64,000 bases of DNA, from the NCBI RefSeq assembly GCF_003952225.1, contig NZ_CP034437.1:3858501-3922500 (forward strand), given 5' to 3'. The DNA is from Paenibacillus albus (lineage in GTDB: Bacteria > Bacillota > Bacilli > Paenibacillales > Paenibacillaceae). Shown here piece after piece: positions 39,901 through 47,201 of the stretch; position 1 is the stretch's first letter, and the number at the start of each line of letters is the position of its first letter. The notes under the pieces were generated by a model. The model was not told where the DNA came from. It saw only the letters and a list, made by a program, of their open reading frames with translations, and did no database searches. Position numbers and translations under genes: made by a program.

Positions 39901-41429
39901 CAGGGTGGGCAATGGACAAATGGCCGGATTTGAAGAACGCGAATCCAGGCTTCCTGAACTATAACATTAATGCGCCCAGAGCGAAGGAAATCGTCGAGGC
40001 GTTCCTGAAGACGATTGTGCCGATGGTAAAGGATTATCCATCGCTGCACAGCATCATTCTCAGCAATGAGCCGCAGTACGACACGCGGACAGACACCTAT
40101 GCCGTCGCGCCGTGGCATGGTTTCTTGAAGGACAAATACAGAGCGATTAGCAAGTTGAATGACAATTATGGCTCGCATTACGCTTCGTTCAACGACGTCG
40201 CGATGCCATCCGCGCAAGAAGCAACGCCGCTGTACATGGACTGGACGAATTTCAACAACGCATATTTCTCAAGCTGGCATGAATGGATGGCAGGCATTAT
40301 TAAGAAGCTTGCCCCTAAGGTTCCTGTCAGCGCGAAGATTATGGCGAACTTGAACGGCGCGTCAACATACGGCGTTGATCCGGAGGACTTCTCGAAGTTT
40401 ACCGACTTGAACGGCGACGACAACTGGAATTACCTTGGCAGCGGAACAGGCGGCTTCCTGCGGGAGAACCGTTACTACGATCTGCAAGGCTCGCTGCATA
40501 AAGCGCCTGTTTTCAACTCCGAGACGCATATTATCTTGGACCGTGACACCATGTACTCACCGGCACAAGCACAGCATGCGGAAGCGTCGTTATGGCAATC
40601 AGCGATTCACGGCAAGAGCGCGTCCGCGATCTGGGTATGGGAACGCTCATACGATACGTCTAGCGCATTCTATGGAAGCGTGTTAGAGCGGCCGGATGTT
40701 GTGCAAACGATTGGCACGACGAGCTTGAACCTAAACAGACTCTCCTATGAAGTGACCGCGTTCCAGAACATCAAGCCAGATGCGGCTATTCTGTACTCGC
40801 TGCCTTCGATGGTTTACAACGGCAGCTATGCGGAAACGCTCGATCGTGCGTACGAAGCGCTGGCGTTCAATGGTCAGAAGGCAGGGTTCGTGTCTGAAGC
40901 AGGTGTACAGAAGGGTGATCTCCGGGGCTATAAGCTTCTGATCGTGCCGAATGCAACGAACGTTGAAGCGGATACGCTCAAAGCGATAAAAGCTTTCGTT
41001 GCCGGCGGAGGAAAAGTCATCGTCGTTGGAGAATCTTCGTTAAGTGCGGATGAGAATGCCAAGCCGCTGAATGCTTCGATTCGAAGTTATATCCTGTCGC
41101 ATGCGACAACGGTTAGTGTCGACGCGCTTACGCAAACGGTTGGCAGCCAATTGGCATCGCTAGGCCTGATGAAGGTCGTTCTGAAGGATGCCGATACTGG
41201 CTTACCTGCATCCGGCGTCGAATGGCAAAGTGTGGAATACAAAGGCAAGCTGCTCATTGATATCGCGAATTACGATCCGTCCTCTGCTTCTAAGAACCTT
41301 GTCATTGAAGTGAATGGCAGACCGATCGGGGTAACAGACGAGTTGATTGACGGGGGTAAAGTCGATGGAAGGCATTTCAATGCCTTGCTAGAGAAGCCTT
41401 ATTTACTGAGCGTAGATATGAAGCGATAG
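36990..41429 (+). CDS. Very large secreted GH42-like glycosidase with tandem sandwich domains
   Basis: A 1479-residue secreted protein. Signal peptide about 1-27; two tandem copies of one beta-sandwich domain (about 36-195 and 206-358, both opening NGFEN and ending with a F/Y-E-L/F-DN-I/L-RIT motif); a chitobiase-C-type domain (about 366-445, YYTLDGSDPRTSGT); a CBM9-like domain (about 470-670); a linker domain; then a clan GH-A barrel (about 880-1290) with Glu1027 in LSNEPQY and Glu1178 in FNSETHI as acid/base and nucleophile; and a GH42-like trimerisation/glutamine-amidotransferase-like domain (about 1290-1400, GYKLLIVPNATNV). It should hydrolyse beta-galactosides or similar substrates outside the cell. 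The gene lies 94 bases after the first glycosidase. Confidence 0.85.
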   Translation: MFKRSCAFLLSVCLAFGTLFVGAATAEPGPPSTQEIVLNGFENVGEWVANNSDIAVAADTVNKSEGTQAENVTFSVPDPAGGNAWREVVWDKSASAIDLSAATELKFDIRPVGTQTASDHEPLRFKLVDAVGGVVFEDALPLQTADQWNTFTLDLSSIPAANRSAITYIVFYVWNGDGAIAGRTSLQYELDNLRITQPSDSFVESVVNGFENMSEWEGTSAAADTTNKTEGAQSADVTYAVPSPAGGNAWVEYRRNATANPLDFSSAQQLKFDIRPVGTQTAGGNEPIIFKLVDAVGGVIFEDALPVQTANQWNTFTLDLSSTPAADRSAITYMVFYIWNGDASIGGRSSLRYEFDNIRITTNQVQPVTAVPSSSTVLPGTEVSLSTSTAGAVIYYTLDGSDPRTSGTRTAYNDPIIIQDATSLKTYAEVDGKPKSSVTVYQYTIGTGVQGEDLYTLSSGVADVGNGSLAGIGKTTAIGADGFVSDWNGQARIVLPSNPGKQVQMSGWQGNDDTSAEARVAYDDANLYLHVKVKDDKQSDFSGDAIWMGDSVQVAFSKDGAAYGPEYGFSYGQGTPSKFSWNSGSAKLGIDSVKFKSVRDAGTKETTYDIVIPWLAALPALPVDKVPFTLLINDNDGAGRKGYIEWTPGIGNGKDASSLGTLFLLKASDTWGTAIDGPQAALQNTPYDYSLILPNFGDTDADFALSVPAANLTIDHLIVPAGKVLKKAVQVTFPSAGNQEVKAVVTDNSSGISKSASIQATVTRDAAGLTAALDALQAKLPVLESLLAKNKAKRIPTDYETVNYTVIKNFIAYGRDDIANGYLTRADYVVNELNRLYDEASANLSDYLSGKKKAMAVPEYVTARSAIDGFSFIGPTKTSVSKDIDKRPIFFTGYGHFNQAKADVPQFNDYGANIIQIELGPDGTVLPPAAGSSKDYSISKSVIQSSIIPTLESAAKNNVAVSLLLSPHYFPGWAMDKWPDLKNANPGFLNYNINAPRAKEIVEAFLKTIVPMVKDYPSLHSIILSNEPQYDTRTDTYAVAPWHGFLKDKYRAISKLNDNYGSHYASFNDVAMPSAQEATPLYMDWTNFNNAYFSSWHEWMAGIIKKLAPKVPVSAKIMANLNGASTYGVDPEDFSKFTDLNGDDNWNYLGSGTGGFLRENRYYDLQGSLHKAPVFNSETHIILDRDTMYSPAQAQHAEASLWQSAIHGKSASAIWVWERSYDTSSAFYGSVLERPDVVQTIGTTSLNLNRLSYEVTAFQNIKPDAAILYSLPSMVYNGSYAETLDRAYEALAFNGQKAGFVSEAGVQKGDLRGYKLLIVPNATNVEADTLKAIKAFVAGGGKVIVVGESSLSADENAKPLNASIRSYILSHATTVSVDALTQTVGSQLASLGLMKVVLKDADTGLPASGVEWQSVEYKGKLLIDIANYDPSSASKNLVIEVNGRPIGVTDELIDGGKVDGRHFNALLEKPYLLSVDMKR

Positions 41430-41531
41430 CTTAGACGCTCGTGCAAGCTCGAATAAGAACCGCGGAACAGAGCCGCAAGAGACGCTGCTCTGTTCCTTTT
41501 TGACTTATGGTAGGGATAGGAGGCAGCTGAA

Positions 41532-43286
41532 ATGAAGATCAACCACAAACTGATGCTCGCGTATCTGGCAACGATTCTTTTCCCAATTCTGTTATTGACC
41601 AACTATTATTTCAACCGCACATCCGATCTCGTGATCCAGCAAATCTCTGATTCCTATCAAAAAGTCATTTCGCAGGCAAACAGCGGCATCTATTATAATT
41701 TTCGATTCTACGAGAGTATCATCGACAACTTATCCGTCTCCCCGGCCATTCAATTGGCGATGACGAACCAGAGCGCCAACCGGGAGAAAGGCATCTACGC
41801 GATGAACCAGCAAATTAAGGAAGCAGTCCGATCCATCACCATCTATCAAGGGACGGACTTGAAGAGCATCGAATTCTACTCGCTCGATCAGGATGTGTTC
41901 TCGGACGGTCTCTTCTTGTTTCCGGTTGATCGGCTGAAAGAGCTGCTTAAGCTATCCGATATCCCGGATCATCGGTTTCTTGTGCTGACCAAGGAAAACA
42001 ACAATTATTACTACAGCATCGTCAGGCCGATACATAGTCTGGCAAGATTTAACTTGATCGGCTATATCAAGTTATCTATGCGAATACCGGCGATTACGAA
42101 TTTCAATGAAGCTCCTCCTGCCGACGACGAGAAGGCGAGTCTGCTCATCGTGAACGGAAGCGGAGAAATCATCTACAGTGCAGACCCTTCACAGATGGGC
42201 AAGCAAGCTCCCAAACAAGTCTTCGAAGTATCCAAAGACATTAACGTGGATGAAGGGGCGGGGTTAAGCGCTAGAATTGGAGGAACCCCGTATGTTGTAT
42301 GGTATGGCAAAATCAAAAACACCGACTGGACCACCTACGAAGTCGTGCCTAAGGCGTCCATAGAGAGCAAGATTAACGAGGTGCGCAACACTTTCTATAT
42401 CTACGGCGCGTTGAGCCTTGCTGTCTTCACTCTCATCACTTTCTTAATCACGAGACAAATTACGAGCGGCATCCGGCTGCTTCACAACAAAGTAACCCGT
42501 GTCGGCAAAGGTTTCCTTGGCACGAGCACGAGCGGGGCGAAACGCGGGAAGAATGAGATAACAGAGCTTGACCGCAACTTCGATTCGATGATCGACAACT
42601 TAAGAAGTCTCATTCATCAGAACTACGTGGAAAAGCTAGAGAAACGAGAGATGGAGCTGAATTTTCTGCAGGCGCAGATTAATCCCCATTTCCTATATAA
42701 CACGCTCGATTCGATCAAGAATGAGATCGACATGGATGAGAAGGATAATGCGGTCCGCATGGTGCTTGCCTTATCCAACCTGTTCCGGATCTCCGTCTCG
42801 AAAGGGCAGAACATCATTACGTGGCAGGAAGAAATCGATCATGCCCGCTACTATATGGAAATTCTAGGTATCCGCTTTGGGGAGAATTACAAGGTTACTT
42901 GGCGCATCGACCCGGATATACTCCGCATGTATACGCTTAAGATCATTTTGCAGCCGATTCTAGAGAACGCGATCCAGCACGGGCTGGAGGGAACTGCCGG
43001 TAATGGGGAGATCGTAGTGGAAGGAGTATTGACGGACAAAGCAATCGTTGTTTCGATTCGAGATAACGGCGTCGGGATGAGCTCTGAGACAGTGCAAAGA
43101 CTGCTCGAAGGTTCAGCTGACGGAGGGCAAGGCATCGGAATCAAGAACGTGGATAGCCGCATCAAAATGTATTTCGGCGCGGAATTCGGGATCGAGGTTT
43201 ATTCGGTGCTCGGAGAAGGTACGGAGATCAGGCTAATGCTGCCTAAGATGGAGGAGAGGGAATATGTACCGGATTCTGATCGCTGA
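41532..43286 (+). CDS. YesM-type sensor histidine kinase
   Basis: A 584-residue membrane sensor of the His_kinase (LytS/YesM) class. Residues about 8-28 and 292-314 are transmembrane, enclosing a roughly 260-residue extracellular Cache-like sensor; a HAMP linker follows. The phosphoacceptor is His386 in QINPHFLYNTLDS, and the ATPase has ILQPILENAIQHGL, RDNGVGM and GQGIGIKNVDSRI. Such kinases sense extracellular oligosaccharides, often with the neighbouring binding protein. The response regulator gene overlaps its end by 23 bases. Likely targets are the two secreted glycosidases and the ABC importer. Confidence 0.95.
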   Translation: MKINHKLMLAYLATILFPILLLTNYYFNRTSDLVIQQISDSYQKVISQANSGIYYNFRFYESIIDNLSVSPAIQLAMTNQSANREKGIYAMNQQIKEAVRSITIYQGTDLKSIEFYSLDQDVFSDGLFLFPVDRLKELLKLSDIPDHRFLVLTKENNNYYYSIVRPIHSLARFNLIGYIKLSMRIPAITNFNEAPPADDEKASLLIVNGSGEIIYSADPSQMGKQAPKQVFEVSKDINVDEGAGLSARIGGTPYVVWYGKIKNTDWTTYEVVPKASIESKINEVRNTFYIYGALSLAVFTLITFLITRQITSGIRLLHNKVTRVGKGFLGTSTSGAKRGKNEITELDRNFDSMIDNLRSLIHQNYVEKLEKREMELNFLQAQINPHFLYNTLDSIKNEIDMDEKDNAVRMVLALSNLFRISVSKGQNIITWQEEIDHARYYMEILGIRFGENYKVTWRIDPDILRMYTLKIILQPILENAIQHGLEGTAGNGEIVVEGVLTDKAIVVSIRDNGVGMSSETVQRLLEGSADGGQGIGIKNVDSRIKMYFGAEFGIEVYSVLGEGTEIRLMLPKMEEREYVPDSDR

Positions 43287-44886
43287 AGACGAGCTGCCTT
43301 CGCGCAAATGGCTAATGAAAAAAATCGACTGGGAAGCGCTCGGCTTCGAGCTTGTCGCTGCAGTTCCGAACGGTGCTGAGGCTTGGGAGCTGCTGCAGGC
43401 AAGACCTGACATTCGCGTCGTGTTGACCGACATCCGCATGCCGCAGTTGGATGGGCTCGAGCTGACTCGGAGAATCCGTACACTTCCTCATGGCGCGGAC
43501 ATCGAGATCGTCATCCTGAGCGGCTTCGGGGATTTCGCGTATGCGCAGGAGGCGATTCGCGGACACGTCGGCGACTATCTGCTTAAGCCCGTCTCCAAGG
43601 AGCAAGTCGAAACCGTATTTGAGAATGTGTACAAGAAGCTGGATAACCGCGCGGATGCTACTGATCGGCTGCTCGTCGCTGATCAACTCAGGCGTGAGAA
43701 GGAAGATGAGGGCAAGAGGGATTTTTATAAGAAGTGGTTCGAGAAGCAAGAGAAGATCGGCGATTTAAGCGAGGAGCTGATCGAGCATGGGATTGAGCTC
43801 GAAGGAGATGCATTCGTGCTTATGGTTGTTGAAATCGACCAATTCGCACGATTCGCAGCTTCCCATAATGAGTTCGACACCCGGCTGTGTCAATTCATCG
43901 TGATGAACATATTGAAGGAAATTGCCGATGGTTATTCTGCGCTCGATTCCGTCTTGCTGGGAGCAGGCTTCGCGCTGTTTATTTTCCCAGGGCCAGTAGA
44001 ATCGAACTTCCGCGCTCAGCTCACAGCGACAATTGGCGAAGCAATGCAGGAAGCCATCCATCGGTTCATGCGTCCGTTTCCCATTACGGTGTCTATTGGC
44101 GCTGCTTTCTGCGACACGAGTGAGCAAATGCCGGCTTGCTATAGGAGTGCAGTTGAAGCGCTGCGGCTGAAATTCTTTACAGGCTTATCTTCATTGAACT
44201 GCAAGGATGCAAGCACACCTCTGCGTATAGAGAAGGAAATCGCGTATCCGGTCGAGACGGAGAAGCAAGTCGCTTCCTGCTTGAAAAGGGGTGAAACGGA
44301 CAGAGGGGTCGCGCTCTTCGAGCAGTTTCTAGATACGATCGCAGCATCTGCTTCGAGCAGCGTCATTCGAGTCATGACGGCAGAGATGCTCGTTCATTTG
44401 CTCAAAGAGATGAGGGAAGTGAAGTCACTGCCTGTGCCAGCTGAATTCATGCTGAAGTTCACGGAGGAGATCAAGAGTGAGGAGACGTTCTCGTCTTTGC
44501 GGCTTAAGGCGGTTGAGCATTTCCGTTTCATTATGTGGACCGTGGCGCAGGATGGCAAAGAGTTGTCTATAGTTGCTAGAGGAATCGAATATATGAAGAT
44601 CAAGCTGAACCGCGACATCTCGCTGCAAGAGGTAGCCGAGTATGTTGGCGTCAGTTCTTCGTACTTCAGTGTGTTGTTCAAGCAGGAGAAAACCTGCAAC
44701 TTCGTCGATTACTTGATTCGGATCCGCATGGAGCGCAGCCTCGAATTGCTCGAAAGCACGGGTAACACCATTGCGACAATCGGAGAAGAAGTCGGCTACC
44801 AGAATTACCGTTATTTCACGAAGGTGTTCAAGGAATACCACGGCTTCACGCCAACGCAGTACCGAGAAGGAATTAGGAGCCTCTAA
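43264..44886 (+). CDS. YesN-type response regulator with AraC DNA-binding domain
   Basis: A 540-residue protein: receiver domain (1-120, phosphoacceptor Asp56 in VVLTDIRMP, with Glu8-Asp9 and Lys about 106), a central region of about 300 residues, and a C-terminal AraC-type double helix-turn-helix (about 440-540; ISLQEVAEYVGVSSSYFSVLFKQE and TIATIGEEVGYQNYRYFTKVFKEYHG). It is translationally coupled to the kinase. It would bind direct repeats upstream of its targets; the shared element at 34069 and 45131 is the best candidate in the window. Confidence 0.95.
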   Translation: MYRILIAEDELPSRKWLMKKIDWEALGFELVAAVPNGAEAWELLQARPDIRVVLTDIRMPQLDGLELTRRIRTLPHGADIEIVILSGFGDFAYAQEAIRGHVGDYLLKPVSKEQVETVFENVYKKLDNRADATDRLLVADQLRREKEDEGKRDFYKKWFEKQEKIGDLSEELIEHGIELEGDAFVLMVVEIDQFARFAASHNEFDTRLCQFIVMNILKEIADGYSALDSVLLGAGFALFIFPGPVESNFRAQLTATIGEAMQEAIHRFMRPFPITVSIGAAFCDTSEQMPACYRSAVEALRLKFFTGLSSLNCKDASTPLRIEKEIAYPVETEKQVASCLKRGETDRGVALFEQFLDTIAASASSSVIRVMTAEMLVHLLKEMREVKSLPVPAEFMLKFTEEIKSEETFSSLRLKAVEHFRFIMWTVAQDGKELSIVARGIEYMKIKLNRDISLQEVAEYVGVSSSYFSVLFKQEKTCNFVDYLIRIRMERSLELLESTGNTIATIGEEVGYQNYRYFTKVFKEYHGFTPTQYREGIRSL

Positions 44887-45002
44887 TGTGGTAATAAAGT
44901 GCCTTGATGTCGATTTCGGCAGAGAATCTGCAAACTAACTGATATTCTTGATCCGAGACTCTCAACACCAGAAAGCTGCCGATAGAGGCTCTATCCAGAT
45001 CC

Positions 45003-45025
45003 GAGAGTGCTGTATCTGCACTCTC
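45003..45025. other. Hairpin in the 44887-45251 gap
   Basis: GAGAGTGC (45003-45010) and GCACTCTC (45018-45025) form a perfect 8-bp stem with loop TGTATCT, and GACTCTC occurs just upstream. No T-run follows, so it is not an ordinary terminator. The rest of the gap holds the terminator at 45082 and the importer promoter element at 45131; otherwise I see nothing coding. Confidence 0.45.
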
Positions 45026-45081
45026 GCTAGCACGAGCCGTCAATTCCGCATTCGGTGAGCGCGAAACCCCTTCCCGACACA

Positions 45082-45109
45082 AACCTTCGGACCAATCCGA
45101 AGGTTTTTT
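45082..45109 (+). terminator. Rho-independent terminator of the two-component operon
   Basis: AACCTTCGGA (45082-45091) pairs with TCCGAAGGTT (45096-45105) around CCAA and is followed by TTTTTTC. Confidence 0.92.
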
Positions 45110-45130
45110 CATGTCTACTCGCCGACGCTC

Positions 45131-45196
45131 CTAAAAAAAACGATACATGAGTCAAATTCTTTGTCACTACACGCCACCTGCATGTGCGTATACAAT
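45131..45196 (+). promoter_or_regulatory. Shared promoter element upstream of the sugar importer
   Basis: CTAAAAAAAACGATACAT (45131-45148) repeats the block at 34069 exactly. TCACTA (45164-45169) follows at the same distance as in the other copy, and TACAAT (45191-45196) fits a -10 box 42 bases after the block, 55 bases before the start codon at 45252. The two copies are 11 kb apart and flank the YesMN genes; they are the best candidates for a common operator of that system. Confidence 0.65.
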
Positions 45197-45251
45197 CAAG
45201 TTAAGCTTAGCTAAGGCGATATTTTAAGTAAGGGTAAGGGGAGCGGGCAAT

Positions 45252-46205
45252 ATGGAAGTAACGGCGGCAATGACGAGAGAAGCCCAGAAGAACCGGCAGC
45301 AACGGAAGCTTCTCCGAACAATTTGGAAACACCGGATCTTTTATTTGTTCGTCATTCCAGGCGTAGTATGGTTTATCGTATTCTGTTATTTGCCTTTGTA
45401 CGGGTTGACGCTCGCATTCAAGGATTTCTCCTACGCAGGTGGTATCTTCGGTGGCAAATACGCAGGGCTCACGTACTTCAAGCAGTTTTTCGATTATTAT
45501 CTCTCTACAGACATTATTCGCAACACAGTGGTTATCAGCTTCCTCAAGCTGATCATCGGGTTCCCGGCGCCGATCATCTTGGCGATTATGCTGAATGAAG
45601 TGAAGAACCACGCATTCAAGCGTTCGTTGCAAACGATCTCGTATTTGCCATATTTCGTCTCCTGGGTTGTCGTTGTAACGCTGCTTAACCGGCTGCTGAC
45701 AACCGACGGGGGACCGGTCAATGAAATGCTGCACTCGCTCGGCTTGAAGCCCATCATGTTCATGGGCAACGTAGACTGGTTCTACCCGCTCATTATCGGT
45801 TCCTTCGTCTGGAAGACCATCGGCTGGAACTCGATTATCTATCTCGCAGCCATAGCAGGCATTGATCCTGAGCTGTACGAAGCAGCCAAGATCGACGGGG
45901 CGAGCCGATTACGCCAAATGTGGCATGTCACCTTGCCAGGTATCCGAGACATTACGATTATCCTGTTCATTCTAGGAATCGGTAGCCTGATGTCCGCCGG
46001 ATACGAGCAGATGCTGCTCTTCAAGAATCCAGCGACGGAAGCGATTGGCTCGGTGCTCGACACGTATTCGATCGAAGCGGGAATCAAGCAAGGACGCCTG
46101 AGTTACGCGACGGCGGTCGGATTCTTCCAAAGCGCGATCGCATTCATTCTCATTCTCGTCGTGAATCGAATTGGCAAAAAAGTAAGCGATGTGTCGTTGT
46201 TCTAA
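45252..46205 (+). CDS. LplB-type sugar ABC transporter permease
   Basis: A 317-residue inner-membrane permease with six helices and the EAA loop EAAKIDGASRLRQMWHVTLPGI. The long basic N-terminus (TREAQKNRQQRKLLRTIWKH) and the overall length are those of the LplB/YtcP-YteP group of oligosaccharide or polygalacturonate importers. It is the first gene of a permease-permease-binding-protein operon with no ATPase gene, which in bacilli is normally served by a shared MsmX-type ATPase. Confidence 0.94.
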   Translation: MEVTAAMTREAQKNRQQRKLLRTIWKHRIFYLFVIPGVVWFIVFCYLPLYGLTLAFKDFSYAGGIFGGKYAGLTYFKQFFDYYLSTDIIRNTVVISFLKLIIGFPAPIILAIMLNEVKNHAFKRSLQTISYLPYFVSWVVVVTLLNRLLTTDGGPVNEMLHSLGLKPIMFMGNVDWFYPLIIGSFVWKTIGWNSIIYLAAIAGIDPELYEAAKIDGASRLRQMWHVTLPGIRDITIILFILGIGSLMSAGYEQMLLFKNPATEAIGSVLDTYSIEAGIKQGRLSYATAVGFFQSAIAFILILVVNRIGKKVSDVSLF

Positions 46206-46231
46206 TCGCTTGCCCAGAAAGGAGGGGCCGC

Positions 46232-47134
46232 ATGCTCCGCAAATTCTCTTTCTTCTCAATCACGAACTATGCCTTGCTGCTCCTGCTTGCTTTTTGCATG
46301 GTATATCCGTTCGTGTACATTCTCGCGTATTCGCTCAACGACGGCCTCGATTCCATGAAAGGCGGAATAAGCTTCTGGCCTCGGCAGTTTACGCTAGAGA
46401 ACTACATTGAAGTGTTCAAAGATCCTGCGATCATGAACGCGTACAAAATAACGATTGCCCGAACGGTCGTCGGCACGCTGACGCATCTGATCGTCACAAC
46501 GCTGTTCGCCTACGCGCTGTCGAAGAGAACGCTGCCAGGACGCAACTTTATCTCGTTCTTCATCTTTATCCCGACGATCTTTGGAGGCGGTTTCATCCCG
46601 TACTTCATCCTGATGCAGCGGCTTCATCTGTATAATAGCTTCTGGGTATACATCATTCCTGCACTCTATAACTTCTTCCATATCGTCGTTATGCGGACAT
46701 TTTTCCAACAAATACCTCCTGAATTGGAGGAATCGGCCAAGATCGACGGATATGGCGATGTGGCGATATTTCTGAAGATCATTCTCCCGCTGTCGGGCTC
46801 GGTCATCTCTGTCATCGCGATATTCATGGGCGTCTCGCATTGGAACGATTGGTTCACAGGCACGTTCTTCATCTCTGACAAGAACCTCGTGCCGGTTCAA
46901 ACGCTGCTGCAGGAAATGCTGACACGATCAGAGGCTCTGCTCGATGCGGTGAAACGAGCATCTCAATTCGGTGGAAACACGATGTCTCCGGCAGGCACGC
47001 AAGCGGTCCGCATTACGCCGGAGTCGCTAAGAATGGCAGTGCTGGCGATCGCGACTGTACCGATACTGGTGATTTACCCCTTCTTTCAAAAGCATTTTGT
47101 CAAAGGTGCGCTGCTTGGCTCGGTGAAAGGATAA
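46232..47134 (+). CDS. LplC-type sugar ABC transporter permease
   Basis: A 300-residue permease with six helices, RBS AAAGGAGG before ATG 46232, N-terminal NYALLLLLAFCMVYPFVYILAYSLNDG and EAA loop EESAKIDGYGDVAIFLKIILPLSG. It belongs to the CUT1-type partner permease group (LplC/YtcP). It lies 26 bases after LplB and should form the heterodimeric membrane channel with it. Confidence 0.94.
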   Translation: MLRKFSFFSITNYALLLLLAFCMVYPFVYILAYSLNDGLDSMKGGISFWPRQFTLENYIEVFKDPAIMNAYKITIARTVVGTLTHLIVTTLFAYALSKRTLPGRNFISFFIFIPTIFGGGFIPYFILMQRLHLYNSFWVYIIPALYNFFHIVVMRTFFQQIPPELEESAKIDGYGDVAIFLKIILPLSGSVISVIAIFMGVSHWNDWFTGTFFISDKNLVPVQTLLQEMLTRSEALLDAVKRASQFGGNTMSPAGTQAVRITPESLRMAVLAIATVPILVIYPFFQKHFVKGALLGSVKG

Positions 47135-47201
47135 TCCCTGAGCGCTCAGGTTTTATCATAGAAAGAAACTCATCTCAACACATTGACTGGGGGACAACGA
47201 A

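Noticed and set aside
44873..45112. 79-codon minus-strand frame in the 44887-45251 gap
   Set aside because: It begins within the rho-independent terminator hairpin, overlaps the regulator stop region and shows no domain.
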